A model generated the notes under the pieces. The model worked only from the letters and a program-made list of their open reading frames with translations, was not told where the DNA came from and did no database searches. A stretch of 64,000 bases of DNA from a virus, in IMG/VR virus record IMGVR_UViG_3300037132_000149, positions 1 through 64,000 of that record, one strand, 5' to 3'. This document shows positions 31,101 through 37,729 of the stretch, in pieces (within the stretch, counting starts at the first letter, position 1; the number at the start of each line of letters is the position of its first letter). The translations under genes and the position numbers were made by a program.

Positions 31101-33157
31101 GGGGAGTCGACGGCGATGCGGAACCCGGAATAGTCGCGTGCCGTGGCCGGCGACTGGCCTTCGTCCTCGATCTTTTCCTCGAGCCGGTCGGCATCCTTCT
31201 CGGGTCTGGCTCCTGCTAACTTAGCCCCCGGTACATCACTTAGCACCGTTTTGATGGTCGCCTTTACTTCGGGATGCTCCTCGGTTGCGCGCGCCTGAAT
31301 CGCTTCGGGATTGTTGCCCTCCTGGAGCACGGGCCGCTCGGTCTCTGGCTCGACCGCGCCAATTGGTTTGACTGGTTCGCCGGCAGTGCCCGCAGGCGCT
31401 GCCGGGTTATTCGGCACCGATGTTCCCCGTGGAACATTCTCGCCGCCGCCGGCGGTGAGCTCTGCCGGCGCTGTCGGGGTCGGTGCGACCGCAGGGCCAC
31501 CTGGACGGCCGTAGGTGGCCTCAGCGGCGCCAACCCTGACCTTGGCCGTAGGCGTGCCCGGGACGACGACGCTGCCCTCCTCGGGGCTGTAGCTGCCCGT
31601 GGGGCCCGGCTCCCGGTAGGCTGGCCTGTAGCCGACCTGGCCCTCTATGGGTCCGGCACCAGCGCGCAGGCCGTGCTCCCCGTAGGCTCCTTCATACGTG
31701 CGCACGCCAGCCAGGTGCGCGCCCGTCAGTAAGGCAAACAGAGCATCAGCAGGGGCCGCCGTCCAGGCCTGGGTGGCTGTGATCACATCGCCCTTTTTAT
31801 AGGCGTCGTAACCCAGGTTGAACTGCTGCACTGCTTCCTTGGCCATGCCGGCGGCAAAACCCATACCGCCAAGGATCCTCACTGCCCGCGGCACCGACGA
31901 TGATCCAAGCGCATACATCAGGGCAAGATTTTCCGGGGTTGTCAGCCCGTCCGCAACCTGTCTCGCGCCACCGCCCATGCCGCGCAGGACGTTCGCCACC
32001 GAGAGGCCGCGGTCTTGAATCTTTGCAATCTGATCAGGGTCGCCGGACTTGTAAGTGTCGATCGCTTCGCGCAGCGGATCAGTTGCGTTTTCCATGTTCT
32101 TCTGGCGCTCTGCCTGGTCCGGAGGCATCCCCGCAGAGATCAGAAGCCGCTTGTACTCTTCTGGCGTTGTCCGCCCAAACATGGGTGATTTTTTGTCGAG
32201 CGCGTCGAGCATGTCCACGGCCCGCGTGAGCAGGGGTTTTCCGGTTATGGGATTAGCGGCTAGAGCGGCCGGAATCCCCGCGACGTTCGTCCCGATATTG
32301 CGCACCGTCGCTGTAGCCTGTTTGGCGTTGTCCTCCGCCCTGTCCATCTCCCTACCGAGCGTGCCGTCACCGCTTGGGTAGGGTAGTTCGCGGATCGCAT
32401 CCCAGGCGCGGCCAAAAAGTCCTTTCGTTGGCGCGGCCTCGAGCGCTCCCGGGTGGGCCACTGCGCGGGCCGGTTTGAGCGGCGTTGCGGTTGTCGCTTC
32501 GAATGGCTCTCTAGGAAGCGCCGCCTCCTGCTGAATCTGCTCCTGCATGTTGCGCGGCGGTGCGCTGGCTGGTGCCCGGGAAAAGCCCTCTGCCGCCGGC
32601 CCGGCAAGTTCCATCTTTTCAGGTATAAGGGGTTTCAGCGGCACGAGTTCAGTCGGCAGCGTCGCGCGGTTGATGTCGATCTGTTGTGCCTGCCGTTCGG
32701 CGGTGAAAGCCGGCAACCCAGCGGCTGGCGAGTTCGCCCCTTTCAATGGCGGCAACACCTTGTAGCCCTTGGGCACGTCCTCGTAGTCGGCGGCCTCCTG
32801 CGGGGTCTCCATCTCCGCGCCTGGCTGGCGTGTCAGGCGCAACCCTGGAGGCATGGCCGCCGGTGTCGGCGGCTTGTACTGGCCGCCAGGGAGAAACTGC
32901 GGCTCTAAGATGCTGGTCTGCCGCGGCGCCGGCGTGATCGAGTCGACTGTGGGCCTCTGGCCTTGGGGCTGTACGGGTTGCGCTGGCGCCTGAGGAGCTG
33001 CGGCAGGCGGAGCCTGGGCCGGCGCCGCCGGTGGCAGCACCTTGTAGCCGTCGGGCACGTCGGAATACTGCTGCGGCTGGGTGTCCGATCCAGCCGGCGG
33101 CAGCACCTTGTAGCCGTCGGGCACGTCCGAATACTGCTGTTGGTCCTGGTCGTCCAT
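22106..33157 (-). CDS. Giant polyvalent virion-associated protein (3683 aa)
   Basis: Start chosen at the ATG overlapping the previous stop (TAATG). Approximate layout: 1-140 Pro-rich with three DVP[DK]GYKVLPP repeats; 630-770 RelA/SpoT-like domain (RPEKDADRLEEKI, DYSGFRIAVDS, HEVQILP, HSLYEKAR); 830-955 2H phosphoesterase (HVTVRYG and KPHATIAYV); 975-1105 GGDEF-like (DADGLKAFNDRFGYAAGDEL, KGDEF); 1165-1330 ParB-like (LYVVNGHHRAQLAK); 1605-1705 HAD-like (VDLDKTLA, FFTAR, KLYDDRA); about 1928 a degenerate peptidase-like EELWH; 2400-2660 a domain with EELQSDWHQRG and KVGGEGMKNFYDKI known from other giant phage proteins; and a long helical C-terminus with possible membrane-active segments. Such polyvalent proteins are thought to be packaged and injected with DNA to counter host defences. 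Position before the terminase genes fits an ejected internal protein. Confidence 0.8.
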   Translation of the reverse strand: MDDQDQQQYSDVPDGYKVLPPAGSDTQPQQYSDVPDGYKVLPPAAPAQAPPAAAPQAPAQPVQPQGQRPTVDSITPAPRQTSILEPQFLPGGQYKPPTPAAMPPGLRLTRQPGAEMETPQEAADYEDVPKGYKVLPPLKGANSPAAGLPAFTAERQAQQIDINRATLPTELVPLKPLIPEKMELAGPAAEGFSRAPASAPPRNMQEQIQQEAALPREPFEATTATPLKPARAVAHPGALEAAPTKGLFGRAWDAIRELPYPSGDGTLGREMDRAEDNAKQATATVRNIGTNVAGIPAALAANPITGKPLLTRAVDMLDALDKKSPMFGRTTPEEYKRLLISAGMPPDQAERQKNMENATDPLREAIDTYKSGDPDQIAKIQDRGLSVANVLRGMGGGARQVADGLTTPENLALMYALGSSSVPRAVRILGGMGFAAGMAKEAVQQFNLGYDAYKKGDVITATQAWTAAPADALFALLTGAHLAGVRTYEGAYGEHGLRAGAGPIEGQVGYRPAYREPGPTGSYSPEEGSVVVPGTPTAKVRVGAAEATYGRPGGPAVAPTPTAPAELTAGGGENVPRGTSVPNNPAAPAGTAGEPVKPIGAVEPETERPVLQEGNNPEAIQARATEEHPEVKATIKTVLSDVPGAKLAGARPEKDADRLEEKIEDEGQSPATARDYSGFRIAVDSPADVPATIAALRQRFEVHAEQDNFAQGDEDHGFHSYTLNVRAPGSDVSHEVQILPREVADAANKDHSLYEKARDGDKDAAAELRQRNDQHWQDFQARQQETATEHEFGTTHSNIPAGSEAAQAIEQARAAIPDADLAGQGKDVGGNHVTVRYGLQHDLTPELRSYIESQSPFDATLGPVAAFPPSVHSDGAVPLHAPVESTELARLNREIEQHGDFARSNFADYKPHATIAYVKPEAAQKYVGNQVTAGKPFKVNSITVTDSKGNETEIPLKGAPDRRVDAGRRQRVAEMAPEEMRRELLTSEKTGLPNRRAFEEKQREQPAASVAMSDADGLKAFNDRFGYAAGDELLRAKADALRAAGLEAYHDKGDEFLYRGQSEAQLKAALEKARQILGGRAIEVTTKDGASKLYKGVDFSYGTGTDTGIAERALKEHKASRTAAGERERGEFRGIAETGPQRGAVDQGGARGREPGPGEVGSIKTSEIAFDPKRFQYKLNTDASGTTNLLKGQKWNPDLAGVISVWRDPANGKLYVVNGHHRAQLAKDNKVPRLNALHLPAATAEEARATAALQNIAEGRGTAVDAAKFFRDTGIGLADLKEKGISLGEATAANGLALSRLHSSLFDKVVSGQLRIGRAVEIGNATAVPEQQEAILKLIERQEMRGRRVSDDTVAELARMASGAGEHAETQQTLFGAVEMRRNLALEKAEISAYIRDEIGRERRLFATVADKGRAATLEKGQNKINAADNAKTAETAAQDQEIYDRLSTRTGPVDDILNAAAKELAEGKGNASEIKRRAYSAARTALAQAYKRGEAAGAEGPRAVPAGRQPVRADATQGGRGAGAAGAGSAAAERGPGEIAKGDVVRLRDGTAGVVQYVTPASTGLVRARVRLSDGKLREAVKPTDLERVQPPKVDPAAEWIGVDLDKTLAHYTEFKGKEFIGKPIPEMVDRIRNILANGERIDAKQVKDVRFFTARVADDPTGVARASIEAWSQQHLGQVLPITNIKDPKMVKLYDDRATQVEPNTGQIVGGEDAETGARIQEAPPAATPAARASEATRQAAGDTAARGAVPARTEAGDLVPDQGRNAGGASGDVPAGARPAGRLPGETAEETQNRLIARGRYQRELSAAENRLTWDNAARAKVDRMEVDGAPVHVMNAPAYEAIRKIAFPEDRFEGVYLVAAEASRMVARVRSFESNVRVRPGMRQAAESLKALALALDQGRDADGSLLLIRGDYDPATLREELWHRWYIRSGLYGSDTMEELAAMPVFERVLAKLRELYKEADGPQVAAEIVGKALAGDPDIDWKGTEQQDLAQAALEAAIDEKGPAVLDGMPAADPKLAEVIKRAREYGQQTARAGAGAEGRGVAQPNREAVREATPRQGLAPDTAGSREPGGAGLQPGAEGTAPTRAELEAAGQGGLFQRRRPPGFVPLQGEPIAFPGMEDAVKEAEEARTAAEKQAMEEQLRTPLADIDKKAGEMERNAPLFRGSDASPQGSLFKRQGTGNREQGLEKAPTFYLKSERLIGQKMQGPMPANAALRMLENNGVKPEELEWTGLGDLLRAKGTAPVKPQELRETLAANDIGIQEVEKGGTPHQREVKALEPRLAGPVKFEGYTLPGGENYRELLLTLPSQGSSRYDLSELKLNEKDTTPTHWAIDAPGQQFMISKQNYGMSSAGRAMQYVADTKSRSDTHAVDFRTPHWEEPNVIGHVRFNDRTGPNGEKLLHLEELQSDWHQRGRTEGYLRSLPAEEVRALELRRNDLWKQLRGFAKFSAEPAAGAPGDWEVSVNGRIVYTVAASSAKDAIEQTNIVRSDFRGAERDDPRLAAITREYDEAQRRLNENGNRGVPNAPFKKTWPELLMKRMIRYAAENGYDGISWTPGEQQAARYDLSRQIESLDAIGFGNGKYDLTARMPDGRWREVELDVSEEKLADHVGKDLAAKIVAGAPAAGTVGRQTFSGLDLKVGGEGMKNFYDKIVPQTANKIGKPFGAKVVETSLPDNKWRVTQGPPRDGQPDFSVISSEGLTPAKDMHYYDRDAAQAEADRLNRELGAVTVPYLPVTDAMRESVMTEGQPLFKRTPVSEDLTAKRGDESEEEFHDRLAGLKAPRATPTTVTTGGHDTGKSLEDAIADLKGMPARKMGMGERVEAASDAGVAAVAKTGTAIEKAWGGVKGAAAGAWDSWGQPAPWTDYFQNLGDLRKAELRAAMDVDRYQKELKRVAPSERERNAMTAYGEAGGDPQTLKRWAAGAGSVAFESKPGGKRNAQAFKDALNLTPEQQQVADAHTRYYQQQLKILTDAGLLPAGASHYAMHTFATDPETLAKLRAVTDFSELMSNPSFLKRRVWPSFFDAIMGGEDPKTMDAGRILSSYHDAFTKTFMTRGFVRSLLYGVDPEDGRPLAALESRSGWAIVDKNTAGETRIMKQPKRPENVDDYVRIPASQLRNFTWELDDQDREVLAPGYAKMDPAEQAKLFTPEDPRFPVPEGKQLAMKGDIVIHPKYAGRVSDLVTRSWFESPSDHLPVKIIKGTARAVGKAGSTVKGVILYGSGFHQVQLGMHALDHFINPFRLDSLEDLTKDKTVQDGVGHGLKMVEIDPEGVLSGLPGMGAYHRYLFRDWIPRLKAKSYKIIYERNLERYGGGRPGAQAKLTRDEIGLMSAAQTNAAFSGQDPAFFRHLEVMNNRTFKAAEHLLLFSPDFTKARAQFVAQGFSKFGSEQRLALLRGAALMYAACRIINAALNHEQGWRRGAHWDPQDAFTVVTPKSWGPAWGNKAISVRTVYSDIAHLVASPAEWTYNRLNPVTIRPTIEFITGRDNFGRQETKTHFAKSYATQTTPIPVQKLFTTNDQSLIESFFTSLGANMANYHTPLEKKAHDLYVRGIPDEPESEERQAESRRNVQLSQKFRDGQISQTDLWNLVSTGKISPQDAARVQERGSMSDLQYDVKHMSNFDDAVKVWNAADASERAELSDIMEAKADRKIQTLASLNVPAATELENTLRQHGVPIDY
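26585..26612. repeat. Four perfect tandem copies of a heptanucleotide in the giant gene
   Basis: TCCCTGT repeated four times; in the protein it encodes GTGNREQG-type residues at about 2182-2191. Seven is not a multiple of three, so gain or loss of one unit would shift the frame and truncate the protein. Confidence 0.9.
33033..33073. repeat. Intragenic direct repeat, copy 1 (DVPDGYKVLPP unit)
   Basis: Forty-one bases matching 33099-33139 with one mismatch; each encodes QQYSDVPDGYKVLPP near the N-terminus of the giant protein. A third, more diverged protein copy (DVPKGYKVLPP) follows about 100 residues later. Confidence 0.9.
33099..33139. repeat. Intragenic direct repeat, copy 2 (DVPDGYKVLPP unit)
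   Basis: Partner of 33033-33073; only one base differs, so the duplication is recent or kept uniform. Confidence 0.9.
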
Positions 33158-34782
33158 TATTGCCCGGGTCGCGACTCGGCGACCCATTTACCGCCTCGCT
33201 TTACTTCAATGTGACCGTCGGGTGCCTGCCGGCGCAGCCCCTCGGGGGCGGGCTGCCGCGGTGCCTTGCGGCTCGTCGCGGCGGCCGCGGCCGGCGACTG
33301 CACCAGTTGGCCCTGCGGGTCGATCATCCAGCCGTCCTTCGCTAGCTTCGCGTTCGCGTCCTGGCGCAACTTTGTGACCTTGGCGTCGTACTCGGTGCCG
33401 GTGATTGAATCGAACTTTCCCGGCACCGTGGTGCGATAGTTGCCGTTTGGCTGTCGCTTCCAGGTGCTGGTGAACTCCGTGATCTTGCTCATGCCGTCGT
33501 CGGCCGCAGCCTTGACAGTATCCGGCGGCGTTGCGCTTGGCGGCTCCTTCTCCCGGCCGCCGGCCACCTGGTTGATCTGGTTGAGGTCGTCGAGCGTCGG
33601 TTGCTTGCCGCGGTTGGCCGGGTCGCGCTCCCATGCCCGCAGGGCCTGCGCCCGGGCCGTCTCCTCGGCGGTGGCCTGCCGTGGGTCGAAAAGCCGGCCG
33701 TTGGCGCGGTAGAAAGCGGCGTACTGGCCCTTGAGGCCGAGCCTGGTCGCTTCAGCATCCCACTGTTTGTACTTGGCTGCCCACTCGGCATTGGTCTCGG
33801 CCGTCTTGACGGCTGCCTTTGCCTCGGGGGTGTTCTGGTCGGCCGTGGCTTGGGTCTTCACCAGGTCCGCCGCCGTGGTGCCGACGTGTGCATAGTCGGG
33901 CGCAACGGTCTGGAGATCCTTGCCCTTGTCCCGAATTGCCGAGGTCGCCGCGTTGAAGCGCGCGATGATGTCGGCCTTGCGCTGCTGGTCCTGGGCGAGT
34001 GTTCCCTGCCGCAGTTGCTCGTCCTCGGTGTAGTCCTTGTTTGGCGAGCCGTAGGGCGTCGCCTGATCGGGGTGGCCGCCAAAGCCCTCGGCGAAGTTCT
34101 TGAACACGCGGCCGACTGTGCCCCCGAAACTATCCTTGTAAAGCGGTTTGCCAGTCACCGGATCTGTCGCCCTGGGATTGGTGGGGATTGAATCGGTCTC
34201 GATTTTCGTGTCGATCGCCGTGGTGTCGGGCGCTGCGGGTTCGGCCTGGAAGGCTTGCCGATTCTGGTCGGCGATCGAGAGCTCGCCCTCGAGACCCTTT
34301 TGGGCGTAGCCTGCCCAAGGTGCCGCGCCAGCCGGTGCGGGCGCCGCGGGGTTCGATGGGTTCGGATTGGGTGCGGCCGGGTCGGGCGCCGTGGCTGCTG
34401 GTCCCAGCGTCTCTGGCGGCGGGGCGGCCGGCTGGCCGGGCTGGGGCCTCGTGTGGAGTACGGGCCTGGCCGGCGAGCCTGGAGGATCCTGAAAGCGTGG
34501 ATCCGGATCGGCAGCCGCTGGCTGCGGAGCAGCAGCCGGAGCGGCCGGTTCGGGGGTCGGCGGAGGGGTTGCCTGCGCAATCTGCACGGCCTGCGCGCTG
34601 GCGTTCCTTTCATCGCTGGCGGCCTTATACGGGCCCGAGAGTTGGCTCAATGCGGCGGAGGCCTTGCCCGGGTTTGCGCGTAGTTCGTCTGGGTCGTATC
34701 CGGCCGCCGCGAGCGGCGCAGAACTCCGGCTCATTGAGGCCAGGTCGCTGCCGTCTGCCCAGTCTGTCCAGTCGTCAGCCAT
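33157..34782 (-). CDS. Probable internal virion protein (541 aa), Pro/Ala-rich
   Basis: The ATG at 34782 overlaps the previous stop (TGATG). MADDWTDWADGSDLASMSRS is followed by a Pro/Ala-rich region (about 75-170) and a helical, charged middle (LAQDQQRKADIIARFNAATS, TQATADQNTPEAKAAVKTAE). The C-terminus contains TEFTSTWKRQPNGNYRTTVP and a disordered tail. Composition and position between the helical 34782 gene and the giant gene resemble ejection proteins of podoviruses. No homology is claimed. Confidence 0.55.
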   Translation of the reverse strand: MADDWTDWADGSDLASMSRSSAPLAAAGYDPDELRANPGKASAALSQLSGPYKAASDERNASAQAVQIAQATPPPTPEPAAPAAAPQPAAADPDPRFQDPPGSPARPVLHTRPQPGQPAAPPPETLGPAATAPDPAAPNPNPSNPAAPAPAGAAPWAGYAQKGLEGELSIADQNRQAFQAEPAAPDTTAIDTKIETDSIPTNPRATDPVTGKPLYKDSFGGTVGRVFKNFAEGFGGHPDQATPYGSPNKDYTEDEQLRQGTLAQDQQRKADIIARFNAATSAIRDKGKDLQTVAPDYAHVGTTAADLVKTQATADQNTPEAKAAVKTAETNAEWAAKYKQWDAEATRLGLKGQYAAFYRANGRLFDPRQATAEETARAQALRAWERDPANRGKQPTLDDLNQINQVAGGREKEPPSATPPDTVKAAADDGMSKITEFTSTWKRQPNGNYRTTVPGKFDSITGTEYDAKVTKLRQDANAKLAKDGWMIDPQGQLVQSPAAAAATSRKAPRQPAPEGLRRQAPDGHIEVKRGGKWVAESRPGQ

Positions 34783-35834
34783 CAGCGTGCCCCTTTCGAG
34801 TCGGCGAGAACTCTTGCGATGAACCGGCCGCCGGCTGTTTTTATGACCGCCTTTTGTCCTGCGTGCCACTCGAGGAGGCACTTTAAAACGTGGTTAGAAA
34901 TGTCGCGCTCGGTGAAGCCTTCGGCAAACGGCTTACCCCGCACCACCTTCTCGAGGTTCCAGTACGATCGCCAGAGGTTTGAGCCCTCGGCGCCGATCAG
35001 CCACAGCGAAGCGCTGCCCAGGCCGGCCTCAAAGACATGCCGCAGCACCCACGAAACTGCCCTCGACCGCGGCATCCACTGGTCCGCAATCCGCTCCCCC
35101 CAGCGCGCGTAGGCGGCCGCGACGACCCGGCCGTGCCAGGTCCTGCTGAATTTGAAGGCCAGCCAGAGCCGGAAGAGCACCGTGCGCCGGCTGCCCCACC
35201 CATCCCAGAGCCGCGCCGCAATCCAGCATCCACCGACTGCGGTCGCGATGCCTCCTGCGGCTGATTTTCCGAGGCCTTGGGCGAGAGCTCCGAAGCCCGA
35301 AACGGCCGCGTTGCCGAGTTCATCCAGGAAGCTAGGTTCCTCTGCCGCCTTTTGGCCGGTTTCGAGCGAGGTGTTGCCGGCGCCGGCCTGCTGGCCGCTT
35401 AATGTCGTCTCCAGGCTTGCCGGCACCTCGCTCGCCTGGAGCGTGCCTTTGTTGTAGGCGGCTTCGTTTGAGATCCGCTCGGCGTTCTGCTGCGCCTGTT
35501 GGCCCGAGAGCGTGCGCTCGTTGGACTGCTCATCGGCCTGGGTCGCAGCGATCGCCGGCGCTGCGTTCTGTCCCGTGCGCACGGCTGCCCCCTGCATGGC
35601 CTGGCCGGCCGCCGCGGCAGCCGCGTCCGAAGTATTGGCGAGCACCTTGTTCTGCGAGGTCTCGAACTCTCCGCCGGCTTTGTAGGGGTTGGCCGAGGCA
35701 TATTGGGAGAGCTGGTTTTCGTAGTCCTGCACACCCGTCTGAGCGCCGGTGTAGCTCTGCTGGGCGTTCTGGTTGAACGTCTGGTTCTGCTGCTCGGCGG
35801 TCGACAAAACCTGCGCTTCCTGGCCTCTACTCAT
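34782..35834 (-). CDS. Internal virion/pilot-like protein (350 aa)
   Basis: The first 180 residues are Gln/Ala/Asn-rich and helical (STAEQQNQTFNQNAQQSYTG, AAAAGQAMQGAAVRTGQNAA), as in podovirus ejection proteins. A hydrophobic patch (GIATAVGG) is followed by a compact C-terminal domain CWIAARLWDGWGSRRTVLFR then LWLAFKFSRTWHGRVVAAAY, a module I recall at the C-termini of many phage internal proteins. Together these suggest a DNA-ejection or pore protein. Exact role unproven. Confidence 0.6.
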   Translation of the reverse strand: MSRGQEAQVLSTAEQQNQTFNQNAQQSYTGAQTGVQDYENQLSQYASANPYKAGGEFETSQNKVLANTSDAAAAAAGQAMQGAAVRTGQNAAPAIAATQADEQSNERTLSGQQAQQNAERISNEAAYNKGTLQASEVPASLETTLSGQQAGAGNTSLETGQKAAEEPSFLDELGNAAVSGFGALAQGLGKSAAGGIATAVGGCWIAARLWDGWGSRRTVLFRLWLAFKFSRTWHGRVVAAAYARWGERIADQWMPRSRAVSWVLRHVFEAGLGSASLWLIGAEGSNLWRSYWNLEKVVRGKPFAEGFTERDISNHVLKCLLEWHAGQKAVIKTAGGRFIARVLADSKGAR

Positions 35835-35846
35835 AGTCGGTTCCTT

Positions 35847-36308
35847 TCAAAGCCCGCGAAAAAAATGGGCCAAGCGATGGTCAATCTGTTTCATGCCCTG
35901 CTCGCCGAGCACTTCAATCAACTCCGGCGTCGCGCGCTGGCGCGGCACAAAAGCGTGCGCGTCGTCGTAACCCCGTTCTTTGAGAAGCTGGAGCGCCATG
36001 GGGATGTGACCCATCGAAAACTCCATCTCCTCGCGACCGCCGCCGAAGCTCATCACCTCGATGGTGCGCAGGAAAACATGGCCGCAGCGCACTCGCCAGG
36101 GCCGGTCTCCCGTCCTTGCTTCGGTCACCAGCGCCAGCGCCACGTTCGGAAGCCTGCGGCCCAGGTCTGGGTGGCCGTCCCTCATTTCAAACACCGGCGG
36201 AAAAGGGTAACTCGTTCCGTCCCTCCGGTTCTGCGCCGCCGCCGCTCGCCATAGCGCCGGCAGATCTTTGGGCTCCATCATCCGGACTCGATACTCACAT
36301 ACGGGCAT
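35847..36308 (-). CDS. Hypothetical protein, possible GNAT-like fold (153 aa)
   Basis: ATG 36308 overlaps the preceding gene by 14 bases. MPVCEYRVRMMEPKDLPALW resembles the first strand and helix of GNAT acetyltransferases (x-R-x-x-x-x-D-x-x-x-L), with later strands NVALALVTE and EVMSFGG and a helix LLKERGYDDAHAFVP. The acetyl-CoA loop (Q/RxxGxG/A) is not evident, so it may be inactive or another fold. It lies among structural genes. Low certainty of function, good certainty that it is a gene. Confidence 0.45.
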   Translation of the reverse strand: MPVCEYRVRMMEPKDLPALWRAAAAQNRRDGTSYPFPPVFEMRDGHPDLGRRLPNVALALVTEARTGDRPWRVRCGHVFLRTIEVMSFGGGREEMEFSMGHIPMALQLLKERGYDDAHAFVPRQRATPELIEVLGEQGMKQIDHRLAHFFRGL

Positions 36309-36657
36309 GAGGCAAAGCCTTGAACTCCGGCACGTTGTGTTTTCTGGCGTAGGCCCGAAGCGCCGCGTGGTGATGGTTGAGGCGCTCGAGAAGGTGCCGC
36401 TCGAACTCCCGCGGGTCGAAGACGTTGCCGGCTGAGTCCCTGAGCGTTCCGTCCGGCTCGATCGAGAAATCTCCGCCCAGCTTGATCCTGACCGTGTTCG
36501 GCCCGACGTGGTACTCGAAGGCTCCGGTGCCCATCCAAAAGTGCAGCTCGAGGCGCGCCGGCTGGCCCGACTCCGTGTGCACGCCACGCTCGATCAGACC
36601 CACTTTGTGCATGCCGGCGTCGAGGTTCATGTGGTGATATTCGCGTTCCCAGCTCAT
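36295..36657 (-). CDS. Hypothetical structural-region protein (120 aa)
   Basis: Starts MSWEREYHHMNLDAGMHKVG; β-rich middle (GQPARLELHFWMGTGAFEYH, VRIKLGGDFSIEPDGTLRDS) and a His/Arg-rich helical tail (HLLERLNHHHAALRAYARKH). Overlaps the preceding gene by four bases. A small virion component or assembly factor is likely from its context; family not recognised. Confidence 0.55.
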   Translation of the reverse strand: MSWEREYHHMNLDAGMHKVGLIERGVHTESGQPARLELHFWMGTGAFEYHVGPNTVRIKLGGDFSIEPDGTLRDSAGNVFDPREFERHLLERLNHHHAALRAYARKHNVPEFKALPHARM

Positions 36658-37727
36658 ACGTTTGTCAACCTCCCGCCGTTGCCGGCCGCTGCCGTGCCGC
36701 CGCCCTGCGCGCCCGGGAACACGCCGCCCGAGACGACGACCGTCGTACCGCCCGGATAGAGCGTTCCAGGGTTGCCTGGTGCGACCGAGATCAGCACGCC
36801 GCCCACGATGGTCTGCGCCCCGAAGGTCGCGCCCGTTCCTGGGCCGAAGGTCGCGAGAGCCAGAACGTAATCGGCACTCGCGCCAGACCCGCCAAACGTC
36901 ACGTTGTAGCCGATGATCTGGCCGCCCGAGATGATCGGCACAATCACCGGCGGCACCGGCGTGCCGGTACCGACCACGCTCACCTTGCCGATCGGCGTGA
37001 TGCCGTCCTCGAGCAGCGAGCCCAGTGTCGGTCGCAAGACGTAGCCCTGGCGGCTGCGACCGACAAACTGCGTCGATCCTGGCGGCACACCGACGATTAC
37101 CGCCGCCGGCAGCACGCCCTGTGCCCCGCCCTTCAAGGTTGGCATCGAGGTCAGCGGCCCTGCGGCTCCCTGAATCTCGACGGCTACCGTCGCGCCGACC
37201 GCCACGCTGGTTACGACGCCCAGATTGGTCTGGTTGAAGGCCCCGCCGTCGGAGGTGGCCGCGCTCGACACCAGACCGGCCTCGATCGCCGACTGCGAAG
37301 CCAGTATGGCCTGGTTCCAGACCTGTTTATTGAAACTCGACTCGAGCCGGAAGAACAACGTGCGGCCGGGCAGGTTCAAGACAATGCTCGTCGCCGTCGT
37401 CGGCTCGAGCACCGTGACGCCGCTCGTAAATCCCTTCACCGTCGAATAGCTCACCCGATTCCAGAGCGTTGCCGGCTGCGTGAGTTTGGGCGGCGTGATG
37501 GTCACGGTAAACGTGCCGTTTGACCCCTCGACCGCGATCGATCCTTGCGGCGGCGGCGCCGCGTTCTGCTGGTCCGACCCCTGGGTCACGCCAACCGTGC
37601 CCGAGACCTTGGCGATCTGCGCGCTCCATCCCTGGAAGAGATTGCGCGCGTCCTCCTGGGTCGCCCGCGGCAGCTTGCCGACCAGCGATTCAATCAGCGC
37701 GAAGTCATTGGGGGGTATCGTGCTCAT
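36654..37727 (-). CDS. Probable virion protein (357 aa), β-rich
   Basis: A short helical start (MSTIPPNDFALIESLVGKLP) is followed by a fibronectin-like strand region around 60-140 (TFTVTITPPKLTQPATLWNR, SIVLNLPGRTLFFRLESSF). The C-terminal part is Gly/Val/Pro-rich with repeated VVG/IIGG turns. Two bases separate it from the upstream tail gene. Composition suggests a surface or tail fibre/needle component. No specific homology is visible. Confidence 0.5.
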   Translation of the reverse strand: MSTIPPNDFALIESLVGKLPRATQEDARNLFQGWSAQIAKVSGTVGVTQGSDQQNAAPPPQGSIAVEGSNGTFTVTITPPKLTQPATLWNRVSYSTVKGFTSGVTVLEPTTATSIVLNLPGRTLFFRLESSFNKQVWNQAILASQSAIEAGLVSSAATSDGGAFNQTNLGVVTSVAVGATVAVEIQGAAGPLTSMPTLKGGAQGVLPAAVIVGVPPGSTQFVGRSRQGYVLRPTLGSLLEDGITPIGKVSVVGTGTPVPPVIVPIISGGQIIGYNVTFGGSGASADYVLALATFGPGTGATFGAQTIVGGVLISVAPGNPGTLYPGGTTVVVSGGVFPGAQGGGTAAAGNGGRLTNV

Positions 37728-37729
37728 GG

